A stretch of DNA of 64,000 bases from Hazenella coriacea (GCF_004341825.1 NZ_SMAG01000002.1:434001-498000); one strand, 5' to 3'. Counted from the first letter of the stretch, positions 25,586-34,389 are shown. The notes: generated by a model from the letters alone, not told the origin. A program made the numbers and translations.

Positions 25586-26785
25586 ATGGATCGTATCAGT
25601 GATAATTGGAAAAAGAAAATCACTCTGTTTTTGGTTGCCCAAACCGTCTCCTTGTTCGGTTCCTCTTTGGTTCAGTACGCCATTATATGGTATATTACGC
25701 TTTCGACTTCATCCGGTGCGATGATGACGATTTCCACCCTTTGTGGCTTTCTTCCGCAAATCGCCATATCATTGTTTGCGGGCGTATGGATTGACCGCTT
25801 TGATCGAAAAAAAATGATGATGCTAGCGGATGGAACGATTGCTTTCGTAACCTTGATTTTGGCGATTCTGTTTTTGTCGGGTTATACAAGCATCTGGTTG
25901 CTTTTTACTGCGTTGCTCATTCGTTCGGTAGGGACTGGAGTACAGACCCCCGCGGTTAACGCGCTGATTCCCCAGCTCGTTCCGAAGGATAAGCTGATGC
26001 GGATCAACGGAATAAATAGCAGCATCACATCGTTAACGATGTTTCTATCTCCCGCGGCGAGCGCAGCCATTCTTTCGGTGGTTAGCATCGAAATGACGTT
26101 ATTTATTGATGTGTTCACGGCCGTCATCGGGATCAGCCTGATGTTCGTGATTCAAGTGCCGGCTTACCTCAAGAGCAAACCGCAATCTCAACTGCAAGGC
26201 ATTCGAGAAGGATTCGGTTATCTGAAAGAAAATGCATATATCCAGCGGTTGCTCGTGTTCTTGGTGATCGTCATGATTTTAATCAGTCCAGCCGCTTTTC
26301 TAACCCCTTTAATGGTCAGCCGATCTTTCGGCCCGGAAGTGTGGCGACTCTCGGTAAACGAAATGTCATACAGCGCCGGACTCGCTATAGGCGGGATGTT
26401 GGTAGCATTATGGGGTGGTTTTCGCAATCGTATGAGCACCACTACTCTTGCATGTGCGTTATACGGTCTGCTGATGATCGGTTTAGGTGCTGCCCCCTTA
26501 TTTTCGCTATACTTGCTGTTAAATTTTTTGATCGGAATCACAGGCCCTTATTTTAATGCACCTATTACGGTTTCCTTGCAGGAAAAAGTTGAGCCTTCCA
26601 TGCATGGTCGGGTGTTCAGTCTGATTCAAATTGCGAATTCATGCTCATTGCCGTTAGGTATGGTTATCTTCGGGCCGTTGGCTGATCGGGTAGCGATCGA
26701 AAGCTTGCTCATGTATTCGGGGGTACTCGTGCTGGCTTGTGCTTCTTATCGTTTTTTTCACAAAAAGTTTAAGAGCATGAGCTAA
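25586..26785 (+). CDS. MFS drug exporter (macrolide-efflux-like)
   Basis: A 399-residue, 12-helix major facilitator. LFLVAQTVSLFGSSLVQYAI at the N terminus, the loop motif AGVWIDRFDRKKMMMLAD after helix 2, and SLQEKVEPSMHGRVFSLIQ are typical of MefA/TetV-like MFS exporters. These pump drugs using the proton gradient. An ABC-F gene lies 47 bp upstream in the same direction, resembling the mef-msr pairing of macrolide resistance loci in reversed order. GC content of this pair looks above that of the flanking core genes. RBS AGGAGG before the ATG. Drug range unknown. Confidence 0.87.
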   Translation: MDRISDNWKKKITLFLVAQTVSLFGSSLVQYAIIWYITLSTSSGAMMTISTLCGFLPQIAISLFAGVWIDRFDRKKMMMLADGTIAFVTLILAILFLSGYTSIWLLFTALLIRSVGTGVQTPAVNALIPQLVPKDKLMRINGINSSITSLTMFLSPAASAAILSVVSIEMTLFIDVFTAVIGISLMFVIQVPAYLKSKPQSQLQGIREGFGYLKENAYIQRLLVFLVIVMILISPAAFLTPLMVSRSFGPEVWRLSVNEMSYSAGLAIGGMLVALWGGFRNRMSTTTLACALYGLLMIGLGAAPLFSLYLLLNFLIGITGPYFNAPITVSLQEKVEPSMHGRVFSLIQIANSCSLPLGMVIFGPLADRVAIESLLMYSGVLVLACASYRFFHKKFKSMS

Positions 26786-26907
26786 GAAGCTGACCGACTT
26801 CTTTAATGGTGAGTCGGTGAAAAGGAGCTATTACAGCTTCCGCTATTGAACAATCTATCAGCTTTTTAATATTAATCATGTTTTAACCCCCTCATTGGTT
26901 AGAGAGG

Positions 26908-27246
26908 ATGAAAGGGAGGAGTAATGAAGATACAAGCATAGAGATTCAGAAGCGAAAGGAGCAAGTTTCAGGCACATCTTTGAATACACTTGAACTGCTA
27001 TATGATGAACTTTCAAGGGAGTATTACAGTTTTCTTAAACAACAAGACTTCGAACAAACCATCGATTTAGAACTTCCTCAATATGGTCGTAATGAGGTAG
27101 CACTTTCTGATATTATTTACCAAGTAGTTAATCATGGAACTTACCATCGAGGTAATGTCACAGCGATGTTAAGGCAACAAGGTGAAAAGGGTGCTCCAAC
27201 AGATTACGTTATTTTTCTTTCTAGATTAGAAAACAACTTACAATAG
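26908..27246 (+). pseudogene. DinB-family protein, 5'-truncated
   Basis: The C-terminal half of a DinB/YfiT-type metal-dependent protein: LELPQYGRNEVALSDIIY, then VVNHGTYHRGNVTAMLRQQG with the two metal-binding His of the third helix region, and TDYVIFLSRL. Full-length proteins have about 150-165 residues and an N-terminal helix with the first His. Here only about 90 related residues remain behind a non-conserved start, so the N terminus has been lost. Probably a non-functional relic left by rearrangement. Confidence 0.7.
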
Positions 27247-27444
27247 ATTGTTTTGATAGAGTGGGCTGGATAATGAGGGATCTGGCTTTTTTTATTTTTT
27301 AGAGTATTCATTACAGGTACAGAGTATATTTATGAAAGAGATCTTGCGATTTCATTAATTTTAGTGTTTACTAAAATTAATGAAATAAGTTTTTTGAATA
27401 ATGTTTCTAAGCATATTACTTCATTATGTAAGAGGGTGTTTTAA

Positions 27445-28242
27445 ATGGAAGGAAAATTACTCCAAAGAGTAGTTAGTAGGAGAGGATGTGATATCCATTA
27501 TTGGATTTCACATTGGAGAAACCGTTCATGGTTGATTTTCTTACATGGAGCTGGTTGCGACCATGAAATGTTTAATGAACAATTGCAGTTAGTTAATAAC
27601 TTTAATATATTGCTTTGGGATGCGAGAGGCCATGGATTATCAAGACCAATGGGGGAATCCTTTAGCATACCATTAGTATTGGAAGATTTAGTTGAAATTA
27701 TGAATAAAGAGGGGATTGAACAAGCTACATTTATTGGCCAATCCATGGGAGGAAATATAGCGCAGGAAATGGCTTTTTATTATCCTAACAAAGTTGAAAA
27801 GTTGGTATTGATTGATTGCACCTGCAATACGATGCAATTGTCCAGTTTAGAAAAGTTTTATTTGAACATAACTCCTTTATTAATTCGTCTATATCCATGG
27901 AGTTATTTGGTGAATGCGAGTGTGAAAGCAAGTGCATTAAACACAGACGTCCAACATTATTTGAGAAAAGTTTTCAACCTTGTTGGGAAAAAAGACTTTG
28001 TAAAGATATTTTTAGCCACTGCCGCTTGTTTGCATGATGAAGAAGATTATAAAATAAATAAACCCATGTTGCTGGTTTATGGAGAAAAGGATCGCACAGG
28101 TAATATTAAAAAAATTGCTCCTACATGGGCAGCTAGTGAACCTCAGTGTCAATTGGTAAAAATCCCAAATGCAAGCCATTGTTCTAACCAAGATAACCCT
28201 ACAGCCTTTAATAAGGCTATTATTGAGTTTTTGAATAAGTAA
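27445..28242 (+). CDS. Alpha/beta hydrolase
   Basis: The 265-residue protein has the alpha/beta hydrolase fold: WLIFLHGAGCDHEMF (oxyanion loop), nucleophile Ser in FIGQSMGGN near residue 96, acid Asp in YGEKDRTGN and His in PNASHCSNQD. The substrate is unknown; sequence style is closest to small esterase or ring-cleavage hydrolases. It is AT-rich compared with the upstream MFS gene and is followed 24 bp later by a GbsR-type regulator. They may form a two-gene unit. RBS AAGAGGGTG at 27429-27437. Confidence 0.85.
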   Translation: MEGKLLQRVVSRRGCDIHYWISHWRNRSWLIFLHGAGCDHEMFNEQLQLVNNFNILLWDARGHGLSRPMGESFSIPLVLEDLVEIMNKEGIEQATFIGQSMGGNIAQEMAFYYPNKVEKLVLIDCTCNTMQLSSLEKFYLNITPLLIRLYPWSYLVNASVKASALNTDVQHYLRKVFNLVGKKDFVKIFLATAACLHDEEDYKINKPMLLVYGEKDRTGNIKKIAPTWAASEPQCQLVKIPNASHCSNQDNPTAFNKAIIEFLNK

Positions 28243-28266
28243 AAATGAAAGAAAGGAGTTTTTAAT

Positions 28267-28740
28267 ATGGAAAATACTGAGTGGGAACTTAATGAAGAAA
28301 AACAATCGTTTATCGAAAAGCTAGGGATCTATTATGAGAGCTATGGAATTCCACGAATTGGCGGAAGAATTTTAGGACTAATGCTTGTTTCCTATCAACC
28401 TGTTTCAGCCGAACAAATATCTAAATTTTTGCAGGTGAGTAGAGGAAGTATCTCGACAAATGTGAGATTGTTAGTATCCAATGGATTATTAGAGAAAACT
28501 TCAAAGGCAGGAGACCGAACAGATTATTATACGATTAGTGAATCCATATGGGATCATGCGATAAAAGTTCGGATAGACGGTTTTAAACATTTAAAACAAA
28601 TCGTTGCACATGGAGTTAAAACAGTTGAAGAGGATGCCGTAACAAACAAACATTTACCTGACATGCATAGATGGATAAATAAAATGATTGATAGTCATGA
28701 AAAAGCACTTGTAGAATGGCGAAAGGAAATGGAAGATTAA
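28267..28740 (+). CDS. GbsR/MarR-family transcription regulator
   Basis: The protein of 157 residues has a winged-helix centre: GIPRIGGRILGLMLVSYQPVSAEQISKFLQVSRGSISTNVRLLVSNGLLEK is the GbsR-type DNA-binding domain, followed by a long dimerisation helix region. GbsR family members repress osmoprotectant genes in Bacillus, but close relatives regulate exporters. Here it likely controls the alpha/beta hydrolase just upstream or itself. AAAGGAG precedes the ATG at 28267. Confidence 0.87.
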   Translation: MENTEWELNEEKQSFIEKLGIYYESYGIPRIGGRILGLMLVSYQPVSAEQISKFLQVSRGSISTNVRLLVSNGLLEKTSKAGDRTDYYTISESIWDHAIKVRIDGFKHLKQIVAHGVKTVEEDAVTNKHLPDMHRWINKMIDSHEKALVEWRKEMED

Positions 28741-29040
28741 GAAGGACTCACTTTGCTGAACGTGATTATTCCGAGTGGGGTTACTGCCGCTGTGGCGCAA
28801 GTACTATCTGGATGACCTTCGTCCGCAAAACGCATTAAACGCCACCCGCGAGTAGGTGGCAGGTACAATCAAACTGCCGCAGGCGAAACTGTCATGCGGC
28901 CGCACGTGAAGCGGACGGAAATCCTGTTGCCCAGGCGGCGTCGAGGGCAATCGGCCAATGCATATCGACCGCCCATTCAGCACAACATTGTATCGGACTT
29001 GCCTTTTATGGAGCGCTGGCGATCGCTAATGACCAGTTTA
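28741..29040. other. GC-rich foreign relic
   Basis: This roughly 300-bp stretch is much richer in GC than its neighbours and has many stops in all frames. Pieces of coding-like peptide appear (for example IIPSGVTAAVAQVLSG in plus). I could not assign it to a family. Read as a degraded insertion from a higher-GC source. Confidence 0.45.
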
Positions 29041-29121
29041 AATGTATAAAGACTTTTTTTCTTTGGTAAACATTACATTAATGTATACTAAAGTAATTTA
29101 AATAAATGAGGTTGGTTATAA

Positions 29122-29571
29122 ATGGTTGATAATAACACAGTTATGAAATCTGGGAGATGTATAGAATGTGGAGCTAAGGAGACCGATGGTTTTTCATGCC
29201 ATGAGCTATTCGGGTTCCCTCTTGTATGGGAGCATAATGATCCAAAGCTATATGAGTTACATTTTTGGCTTGTTTCGTGCTATATGATCCAGCATCCTTC
29301 GAATTTTACAGAAGAAGGATATACGCATTTAGTTAATCTTTTTATTAACGCTTATGATAATGATTGGGATACACAATATATTCTTAAGAAAAATCGAGAA
29401 ATAGTAAAATCATTAAGCAAAATAACAAACCCTGTTCATAGCAATGAAAGAAGGCGTGAACTAAGACTTTGGCCTATGACAATTGAAGATATATATTTAG
29501 CGGGGGAGCAAAATGCAATCGTGAATATTAGTAAATGGAAAGAGCTTATTAGAAGTGAATTAAGGCGTTGA
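29122..29571 (+). CDS. DUF5946-like zinc-ribbon protein
   Basis: The protein of 149 residues starts with an N-terminal CIECGAKE zinc-knuckle and a Cys-His (CHELF) ten residues later, followed by LHFWLVSCYMIQHPSNFTEEGY. This HxxxVxCYxxQHP-like block is what I recall from DUF5946 proteins, whose function is unknown. Start ATG at 29122, preceded by AAATGAGGTTGG. It is AT-rich and alone. The family call is from memory; coding status looks good. Confidence 0.65.
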   Translation: MVDNNTVMKSGRCIECGAKETDGFSCHELFGFPLVWEHNDPKLYELHFWLVSCYMIQHPSNFTEEGYTHLVNLFINAYDNDWDTQYILKKNREIVKSLSKITNPVHSNERRRELRLWPMTIEDIYLAGEQNAIVNISKWKELIRSELRR

Positions 29572-29588
29572 AAACATGAAGGTGGTAT

Positions 29589-29705
29589 GTGAAACTCATT
29601 GATATGTTCCCGTCTACCGATAGTGCCAAAAACACTGTGGATCTGTTTCCGAGAACGGACACACTCAAATGACATTCATTCTGTCCTCTCGAGCCATGTG
29701 GAGTG
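29589..29705 (+). pseudogene. Relics of an RlmCD-type methyltransferase C terminus
   Basis: The open stretch at 29589-29672 reads VKLIDMFPSTDSAKNTVDLF then PRTDTLK. Both LIDMFPST and VDLFPRT resemble the (V/I)DMFPxTxHVE ending of RlmCD (rlmD above ends PVDLFPQTGHVEAIAL). GATCTGTTTCCG at 29640-29651 is identical to 23285-23296 in rlmD. A shifted frame then continues HTQMTFILSSRA, like the HVExVxLLSR end. No complete gene is left; seemingly two fused 3' ends. Confidence 0.5.
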
Positions 29706-29755
29706 TTGTACACTGCTTAAATTAAAAAATTCTTAATGGGTAGATCAGTAAGCCC

Positions 29756-29790
29756 AAGGTCTTATCAAAAATAGATAAGACCTTTTTGTT
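29756..29790. terminator. Bidirectional terminator between island and tetR
   Basis: AAGGTCTTATC at 29756-29766 pairs with GATAAGACCTT at 29774-29784, then T runs. Confidence 0.8.
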
Positions 29791-29809
29791 TTTTTGATAA
29801 CCCCATTTC

Positions 29810-30391
29810 TTAGACAACACTTTTCTTCAAAATGGTCAGCTGACTGATGGAACCCATAAGGAAAGGTAGAATCGATTGAAAAAAAGCCTCACGTGAAACT
29901 TTCTTATTTCCATTTATCCATGAACATGAAGCGCTATAAATGGATGAGACAAGCATCGTAGCTACTAATATATTTTGATCAGAATCATCAGACTTAAAGA
30001 AAGTGCTAATCACTTCAATCAGTTTATCTTTGAGTTCTGTCTCCATTATCATCACTACTGTACTGTAGTTGCGTCCAAAGGTTTGCTTTAATTCCTCGAC
30101 CAAGTCGCAAAAGGAGTAAACAAGAAGCCGAAAAGTATCTTTATCTAGTTTTGATACATGTGTAATCTTTTCAAATCCTCGATTCAACATCATTTGATTT
30201 ACTATTTTTTCTAGTAATTTATATTTGTCGGGGAAATGATTGTAAAAGGTGGATCGATTAATCATGGCATGTTCTGTGATATCTCTCACGGAGATAGAAT
30301 GAAAATCTTTTTCTTTGATTAATGCAAGGAAAGCATCAATAACCAGATTCCTTGTCCGAATAACACGGGGGTCTTCCTTTACATTTTGCAT
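29810..30391 (-). CDS. TetR/AcrR-family transcription regulator
   Basis: A 193-residue TetR protein. The N-terminal helix-turn-helix is clear: RNLVIDAFLALIKEKDFHSISVRDITEHAMINRSTFYNHFPDKYKLLEK at about residues 15-62. The C-terminal domain is of the TetR_C_7-like kind. It is transcribed away from a carboxymuconolactone decarboxylase-like gene, with a palindrome in the shared gap, so it probably represses that gene and itself. Ligand unknown. Confidence 0.9.
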   Translation of the reverse strand: MQNVKEDPRVIRTRNLVIDAFLALIKEKDFHSISVRDITEHAMINRSTFYNHFPDKYKLLEKIVNQMMLNRGFEKITHVSKLDKDTFRLLVYSFCDLVEELKQTFGRNYSTVVMIMETELKDKLIEVISTFFKSDDSDQNILVATMLVSSIYSASCSWINGNKKVSREAFFQSILPFLMGSISQLTILKKSVV

Positions 30392-30427
30392 GTGATGAAC
30401 ACTCCATTTTAAACAGTTATTTCAAAG

Positions 30428-30443
30428 TGTTGCTTAGACAACA
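30428..30443. promoter_or_regulatory. Candidate TetR operator palindrome
   Basis: TGTTGCTTAGACAACA has five-base inverted arms (TGTTG/ CAACA-type) and lies 37 bp upstream of the tetR start in the divergent gap. A further TGTTGTTA half-site lies near 30507-30514. Confidence 0.5.
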
Positions 30444-30546
30444 TCTCAACTATTTTAACGATTGTAAGCAATAGGGTTATTACTTACACTTATTATAAAC
30501 GACATGTGTTGTTAATAATAAGGTGATTTTTATAGGAGAAAGAAAA

Positions 30547-31140
30547 ATGGCACAGGAGTTTTATAAAAAGATTTACACGGTTAAAGAAGGTTATGTGGCC
30601 CTATACAAAGGTTTACGAACATATAAATATTTGAAAAGGAATAAGAAAAACAAACAGATGTCTTCTCATTTTATTGAGAGAATCATGCTAGCTGTTACAG
30701 AAGTAAATGGTTGTGAAGTATGTGCTTATGGACATACAAAGATCGCCTTGGAGCAAGGAATGAGTGATCAAGAAATACAAATGCTCTTATCCGGAGCGAT
30801 TGAAGGAGCTCCAGATCATGAAGTCAAAGCGATCATCTTTGCCCAGCATTATGCTGATACCAAAGGGAATCCAACGAAGGAGTCGTGGGATCGGATCGTT
30901 GAAGCATATGGTACAGAAAAAGCACTAGGGATTTTAGGTGCGATTCGGATGATTATGATAGGTAATAGCTACGGCATCGCGATCAGTGCTCTCAAAAGTC
31001 GTATGAAAGGCAAGCCTATTGAAAAAACAGGCTTCCTGTATGAAATTAGGATGATACTCAGTTTGATCGTAAGTTTACCTGTTGCAATGATCCATAGTTT
31101 CATTTTAAATATCTTTAAAGTTCCAGTGATCGATTTTTAA
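30547..31140 (+). CDS. Carboxymuconolactone decarboxylase/AhpD-like protein
   Basis: About 197 residues. The helical MSSHFIERIMLAVTEVNGCEVCAYGHTKIALEQGMS block carries the CxxC-x3-H site of AhpD-like proteins, which support peroxide reduction or act as decarboxylases. The extra C-terminal part (about residues 150-197) contains a hydrophobic helix (MILSLIVSLPVAMIHSFIL), which may anchor it to the membrane, unusual for the family. I start at the ATG at 30547 behind TAGGAGAAAG. Divergent from and probably controlled by the TetR protein. Confidence 0.87.
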   Translation: MAQEFYKKIYTVKEGYVALYKGLRTYKYLKRNKKNKQMSSHFIERIMLAVTEVNGCEVCAYGHTKIALEQGMSDQEIQMLLSGAIEGAPDHEVKAIIFAQHYADTKGNPTKESWDRIVEAYGTEKALGILGAIRMIMIGNSYGIAISALKSRMKGKPIEKTGFLYEIRMILSLIVSLPVAMIHSFILNIFKVPVIDF

Positions 31141-31145
31141 TCAAT

Positions 31146-31262
31146 GAACGACTTTCTCCACTTCTTCATCATGGCTAAGAGATATTTTTCTGGAACAACT
31201 ATTGTGACTATGCTCTAAGAGTGAGGTAGAGAAACAACGACCCGACAGGATTTGGGTTCATA
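31146..31262. repeat. Dispersed repeat, copy A
   Basis: GAACGACTTT near 31146 and GAGTGAGGTAGAGAAAC then AACGACCCGACAGGATTTGG at 31220-31256 match the sequence at 50773-50839 (about 80 percent over the core 37 bases). Intergenic, no ORF. With the terminator that follows it fills the 298-bp gap 31141-31438. Confidence 0.5.
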
Positions 31263-31292
31263 TGTGACTAAATAGGCTAGTTTTCAATGATG

Positions 31293-31328
31293 AGTCTTAT
31301 CGATCAAATCGGTCGATAAGACTTTTTT
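31293..31328 (+). terminator. Intrinsic terminator upstream of marR
   Basis: AGTCTTATCGA at 31293-31303 pairs with TCGATAAGACT at 31313-31323, then TTTTTT. Confidence 0.85.
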
Positions 31329-31438
31329 GTTAGAAAAAAATATTTGACCTTATGAATAAATCCATTATATACTTACTAATATTTTAGTGGGTAAAACATT
31401 CAGGTAGCATATTATTAATGAGGTGAAATAGGAGTGTA

Positions 31439-31891
31439 ATGATGACCCGTCGAGATCGATTAACTGATTTTGAAGAGCTTTATATGGAGGTTCAAAGAAA
31501 AGTATCAGCTGAGTGGCATAAGCGCTTAGATCCACTTATTTCTGCATCTCAAGCACTGATATTGCGAAAACTTGACAAGTCTGGACCACAAAAAATTACC
31601 ATATTGGCGGATGGTTTATGCATCACACCAGGAGCTGTGACGAGCCTGTCTGACAAGTTAATTTCTAGTGGTTATGCAATTAGAAAACGAGATACCAAAG
31701 ATCGAAGAGTGGTTTATTTGGAGATCACAGACCCAGGACGAGAATTGTTGAACCAGTATAGGGCTGAGGTGAAGAGTACTGTGAAGGATTTTTTTGTAGG
31801 CTTGCCTGATGAAGATATCGATCATTTGATACGTATTTATCAAATGGTTTTAAGGAATATCGATAAGCCGAAAGAGGAGTCATGTGAATGA
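31439..31891 (+). CDS. MarR-family transcription regulator
   Basis: The 150-residue protein has a winged helix: SQALILRKLDKSGPQKITILADGLCITPGAVTSLSDKLISSGYAIRKRDTKDRRVVYLEIT. The DxRD-like wing (DTKDRR) is typical of MarR. It overlaps the DHA2 exporter gene by four bases (ATGA), so it very likely controls that exporter in response to a drug-like ligand. Start ATG at 31439 or the next codon; GAGGTGAAATAGGAG lies upstream. Confidence 0.92.
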   Translation: MMTRRDRLTDFEELYMEVQRKVSAEWHKRLDPLISASQALILRKLDKSGPQKITILADGLCITPGAVTSLSDKLISSGYAIRKRDTKDRRVVYLEITDPGRELLNQYRAEVKSTVKDFFVGLPDEDIDHLIRIYQMVLRNIDKPKEESCE

Positions 31892-33522
31892 AAGACTTAA
31901 CAGAAAAACAAAAAATAACGATTATGATTGGTATTATTACATCTATGTTTTTTGCTTCGATCAATCAGACGATTATTGGGATTGCGATGCCACGCATTAT
32001 CGCTAATCTAGGTGGGATGGAGTATTATTCATGGGCAATCACCATTTATCTCCTTACTTCTACTGTCGCTGCGGTTTTAGTCGGAAAGATCTCTGATATC
32101 TATGGAAGAAAGCCATTTATTTTATTGGGTATTGGACTTTTTATGCTTGGAGCACTTCTATCTGGCTTTTCAACCGATATCTTTCAATTAATTGCTTATC
32201 GAGGTATTCAGGGGGCTGGTGCAGGGATCATCATGTCTACTGTATCCACGGCAATCGGAGACCTCTATGAACCACGCGAGCGTGCTAAGTGGACTGGGGT
32301 TATGAGTGCAGTTTTTGGAATCTCTAGTGTTGTGGGTCCATTAATGGGAGGGTATATTGTTGATCATCTTGCATGGCATTGGGTGTTCTGGATTTTCCTT
32401 CCCCTTGGAGTGATCGCCTTTATCTTGATCTTCATCAACTTCCCCAAAGTTGGAAAGCGAGAAGGGGAATCGGTTGATTATTTAGGCTCACTGTTCATGA
32501 CGTTAACCATTGTTCCGATGCTTCTAGCCTTTTCATGGGCGGGAGATGGTCCAAACCAATATGCGTGGGGCTCATTGCAAATCCTGGGGTTATTCGCTGT
32601 GACCCTTGTTGCATTGATCCTCTTCATCTGGATTGAAACCAAAGTAAAGAGTCCGATTCTACCCCTTGGGTTATTTAAAAATAGTGTCTTTACTGTTTCG
32701 AATTTAGTGGGCTTCTTTTTAAACGCTGGGATGATGGGAGCGATCATCTATGTACCCTTCTTTGTACAAGGGGTTAAAGGAATCTCCCCTACTTATGCAG
32801 GGTATATAACAATGCCAATGTCGATCGCTATGTTGATTACAGCAGCTCTTGCAGGACAATTCATGACGAAGACAGGCAAGTATAAAAAGATGGCGATTAT
32901 TGGCTTGATCGTAATGACTCTTGGTATGGTCTTCATGTATTTGATGGCGCCAGATACGCCTATCTATCAACTTATTATATATATGGTTATCCTAGGGTTG
33001 GGAATTGGAGTCGCCATGCCTGTATTCTCATTAACCGTACAGAATGCAGTTTCGCCACAGCAATTGGGAGTGGCAACAGCTACATCGCAACTCTTCCGTA
33101 ATCTTGGGGCAACGATCGGCATTTCTGTGATGGGAAGTTTGATGAGTAGTAGTCTAGCAAAGAAAATGGCTGAGTTGTCAACGACAATGGGGCAAAATAC
33201 AAAGGCATTAGCAACAAACCCCGCCTTGGCAGAAAAAATGGCACTGTTTCACAATCCCCAGAACTTATTGGATCAACCTAAGATTGAGGCAGCGTTAAAA
33301 AGTTTGCCCCCAGAATCACAAGCTTTGTTTTTGAAAATGCTTGATATGATTCGCGAGGCATTAAGTTATGCCATAACAACCACCTTTTTGGCAGGTGCGG
33401 TTGTTGCTGGAATCTCTGTTCTGATTGCTTTATTCTTAAAAGAGATTCCACTTCGCTCTAGTAAAGATAAGAAAGAGTCAATAGTAAAGATGAATCCAGA
33501 GGTAACCTCTGAAGCAAATTAG
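31888..33522 (+). CDS. DHA2-family (EmrB/QacA-type) multidrug exporter
   Basis: A 544-residue protein with about 14 membrane helices. ITSMFFASINQTIIGIAMPRIIANLG in helix 1 and GKISDIYGRKPFILLGIGLF after helix 2 are signature motifs of DHA2 drug:H+ antiporters. The insertion before the last helix (about residues 430-485, including TTMGQNTKALATNPALAEKM) matches the extracellular loop of this family. Substrate unknown; quaternary cations and dyes are typical. Operon with marR. The terminator at 33536-33576 ends the unit. Confidence 0.92.
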   Translation: MKDLTEKQKITIMIGIITSMFFASINQTIIGIAMPRIIANLGGMEYYSWAITIYLLTSTVAAVLVGKISDIYGRKPFILLGIGLFMLGALLSGFSTDIFQLIAYRGIQGAGAGIIMSTVSTAIGDLYEPRERAKWTGVMSAVFGISSVVGPLMGGYIVDHLAWHWVFWIFLPLGVIAFILIFINFPKVGKREGESVDYLGSLFMTLTIVPMLLAFSWAGDGPNQYAWGSLQILGLFAVTLVALILFIWIETKVKSPILPLGLFKNSVFTVSNLVGFFLNAGMMGAIIYVPFFVQGVKGISPTYAGYITMPMSIAMLITAALAGQFMTKTGKYKKMAIIGLIVMTLGMVFMYLMAPDTPIYQLIIYMVILGLGIGVAMPVFSLTVQNAVSPQQLGVATATSQLFRNLGATIGISVMGSLMSSSLAKKMAELSTTMGQNTKALATNPALAEKMALFHNPQNLLDQPKIEAALKSLPPESQALFLKMLDMIREALSYAITTTFLAGAVVAGISVLIALFLKEIPLRSSKDKKESIVKMNPEVTSEAN

Positions 33523-33535
33523 AGAGCCACACCAC

Positions 33536-33576
33536 AAAGAAAAGAGCCATTCTCAGTCGAAGGCTCTTTTCTTTAT
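33536..33576 (+). terminator. Intrinsic terminator after the DHA2 exporter
   Basis: AAAGAAAAGAGCC at 33536-33548 pairs with GGCTCTTTTCTTT at 33562-33574. Confidence 0.85.
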
Positions 33577-33691
33577 TTTGAGATGACTTTATCGGATGTC
33601 TCATGGATTCTGTTTAGAGAAATCTTTATGATGATCATAAGAGAGGAATCATCTAGTCCCGAACAAAACAAATGTAGAAAATGGTGGTCAA

Positions 33692-34306
33692 GTGAAAGAA
33701 CACTTTTATGATAAATGTTTAAACATAAAAACAGTCGGTGATCAAAAGGGATTTAATAAGTCCACGCATTATCATCGGTATGAGCCAACTCCATATGAGG
33801 CACTAGAAAAGTTATTTCATCAATATGAATTGAGGAGTAGTGATCAAATCGTTGACTTTGGTTGTGGAAAAGGACGCCTAAACTTTTATGTCAATGATTT
33901 ATTTAATGCATCTGCTGTAGGAGTAGAAATGAACGACACCTTCTATCAAGTAGCACTTCAAAATAAAAATAGTTATTTGAAGAAAAATAGACATAGACAA
34001 GATAAAATTCATTTTCACTGTTGCTATGCAGAAGAATATCCGATTGATCCATTAGACAATCGCTTTTATTTTTTTAATCCGTTTTCTATACAAATTTTCA
34101 TGAATGTCATTAACAATATTTTGCTCTCTGTAGAAAAATCAAAGAGGGAAATAGAACTGATTTTATACTATGGATCAGAAGATTATATATATTTTCTAGA
34201 AAACGCTACCCCTTTTCAGTTCAAAGATGAAGTAAGACTCGCTGGTTTATACGAGCGTAATCCTTATGAGCGATTTTCAATCTATCGATTCGTTTCACAC
34301 GATTGA
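33692..34306 (+). CDS. Class I SAM-dependent methyltransferase
   Basis: The protein of 204 residues has the SAM motif I as QIVDFGCGKGRLNFYV near residues 50-65, and acidic loop GVEMNDTFYQVA after it. FYFFNPFSIQIFMNVINNI is in place of motif IV, as in a Bacillales-specific group of putative methyltransferases. Target unknown. GTG start at 33692. Monocistronic between the exporter operon and the PII-like operon. Confidence 0.85.
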   Translation: MKEHFYDKCLNIKTVGDQKGFNKSTHYHRYEPTPYEALEKLFHQYELRSSDQIVDFGCGKGRLNFYVNDLFNASAVGVEMNDTFYQVALQNKNSYLKKNRHRQDKIHFHCCYAEEYPIDPLDNRFYFFNPFSIQIFMNVINNILLSVEKSKREIELILYYGSEDYIYFLENATPFQFKDEVRLAGLYERNPYERFSIYRFVSHD

Positions 34307-34326
34307 ATCAATACGAGATTTTCAGC

Positions 34327-34366
34327 AATATACCACCTACATCAGAAAAAAATAGGTGGTATATTT
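34327..34366. terminator. Hairpin between convergent genes
   Basis: AATATACCACCTA at 34327-34339 pairs with TAGGTGGTATATT at 34353-34365, with an A-rich loop. It can terminate both the methyltransferase and the PII-like operon. Confidence 0.6.
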
Positions 34367-34389
34367 ATGAATATGAAAAACAAGCAAGT

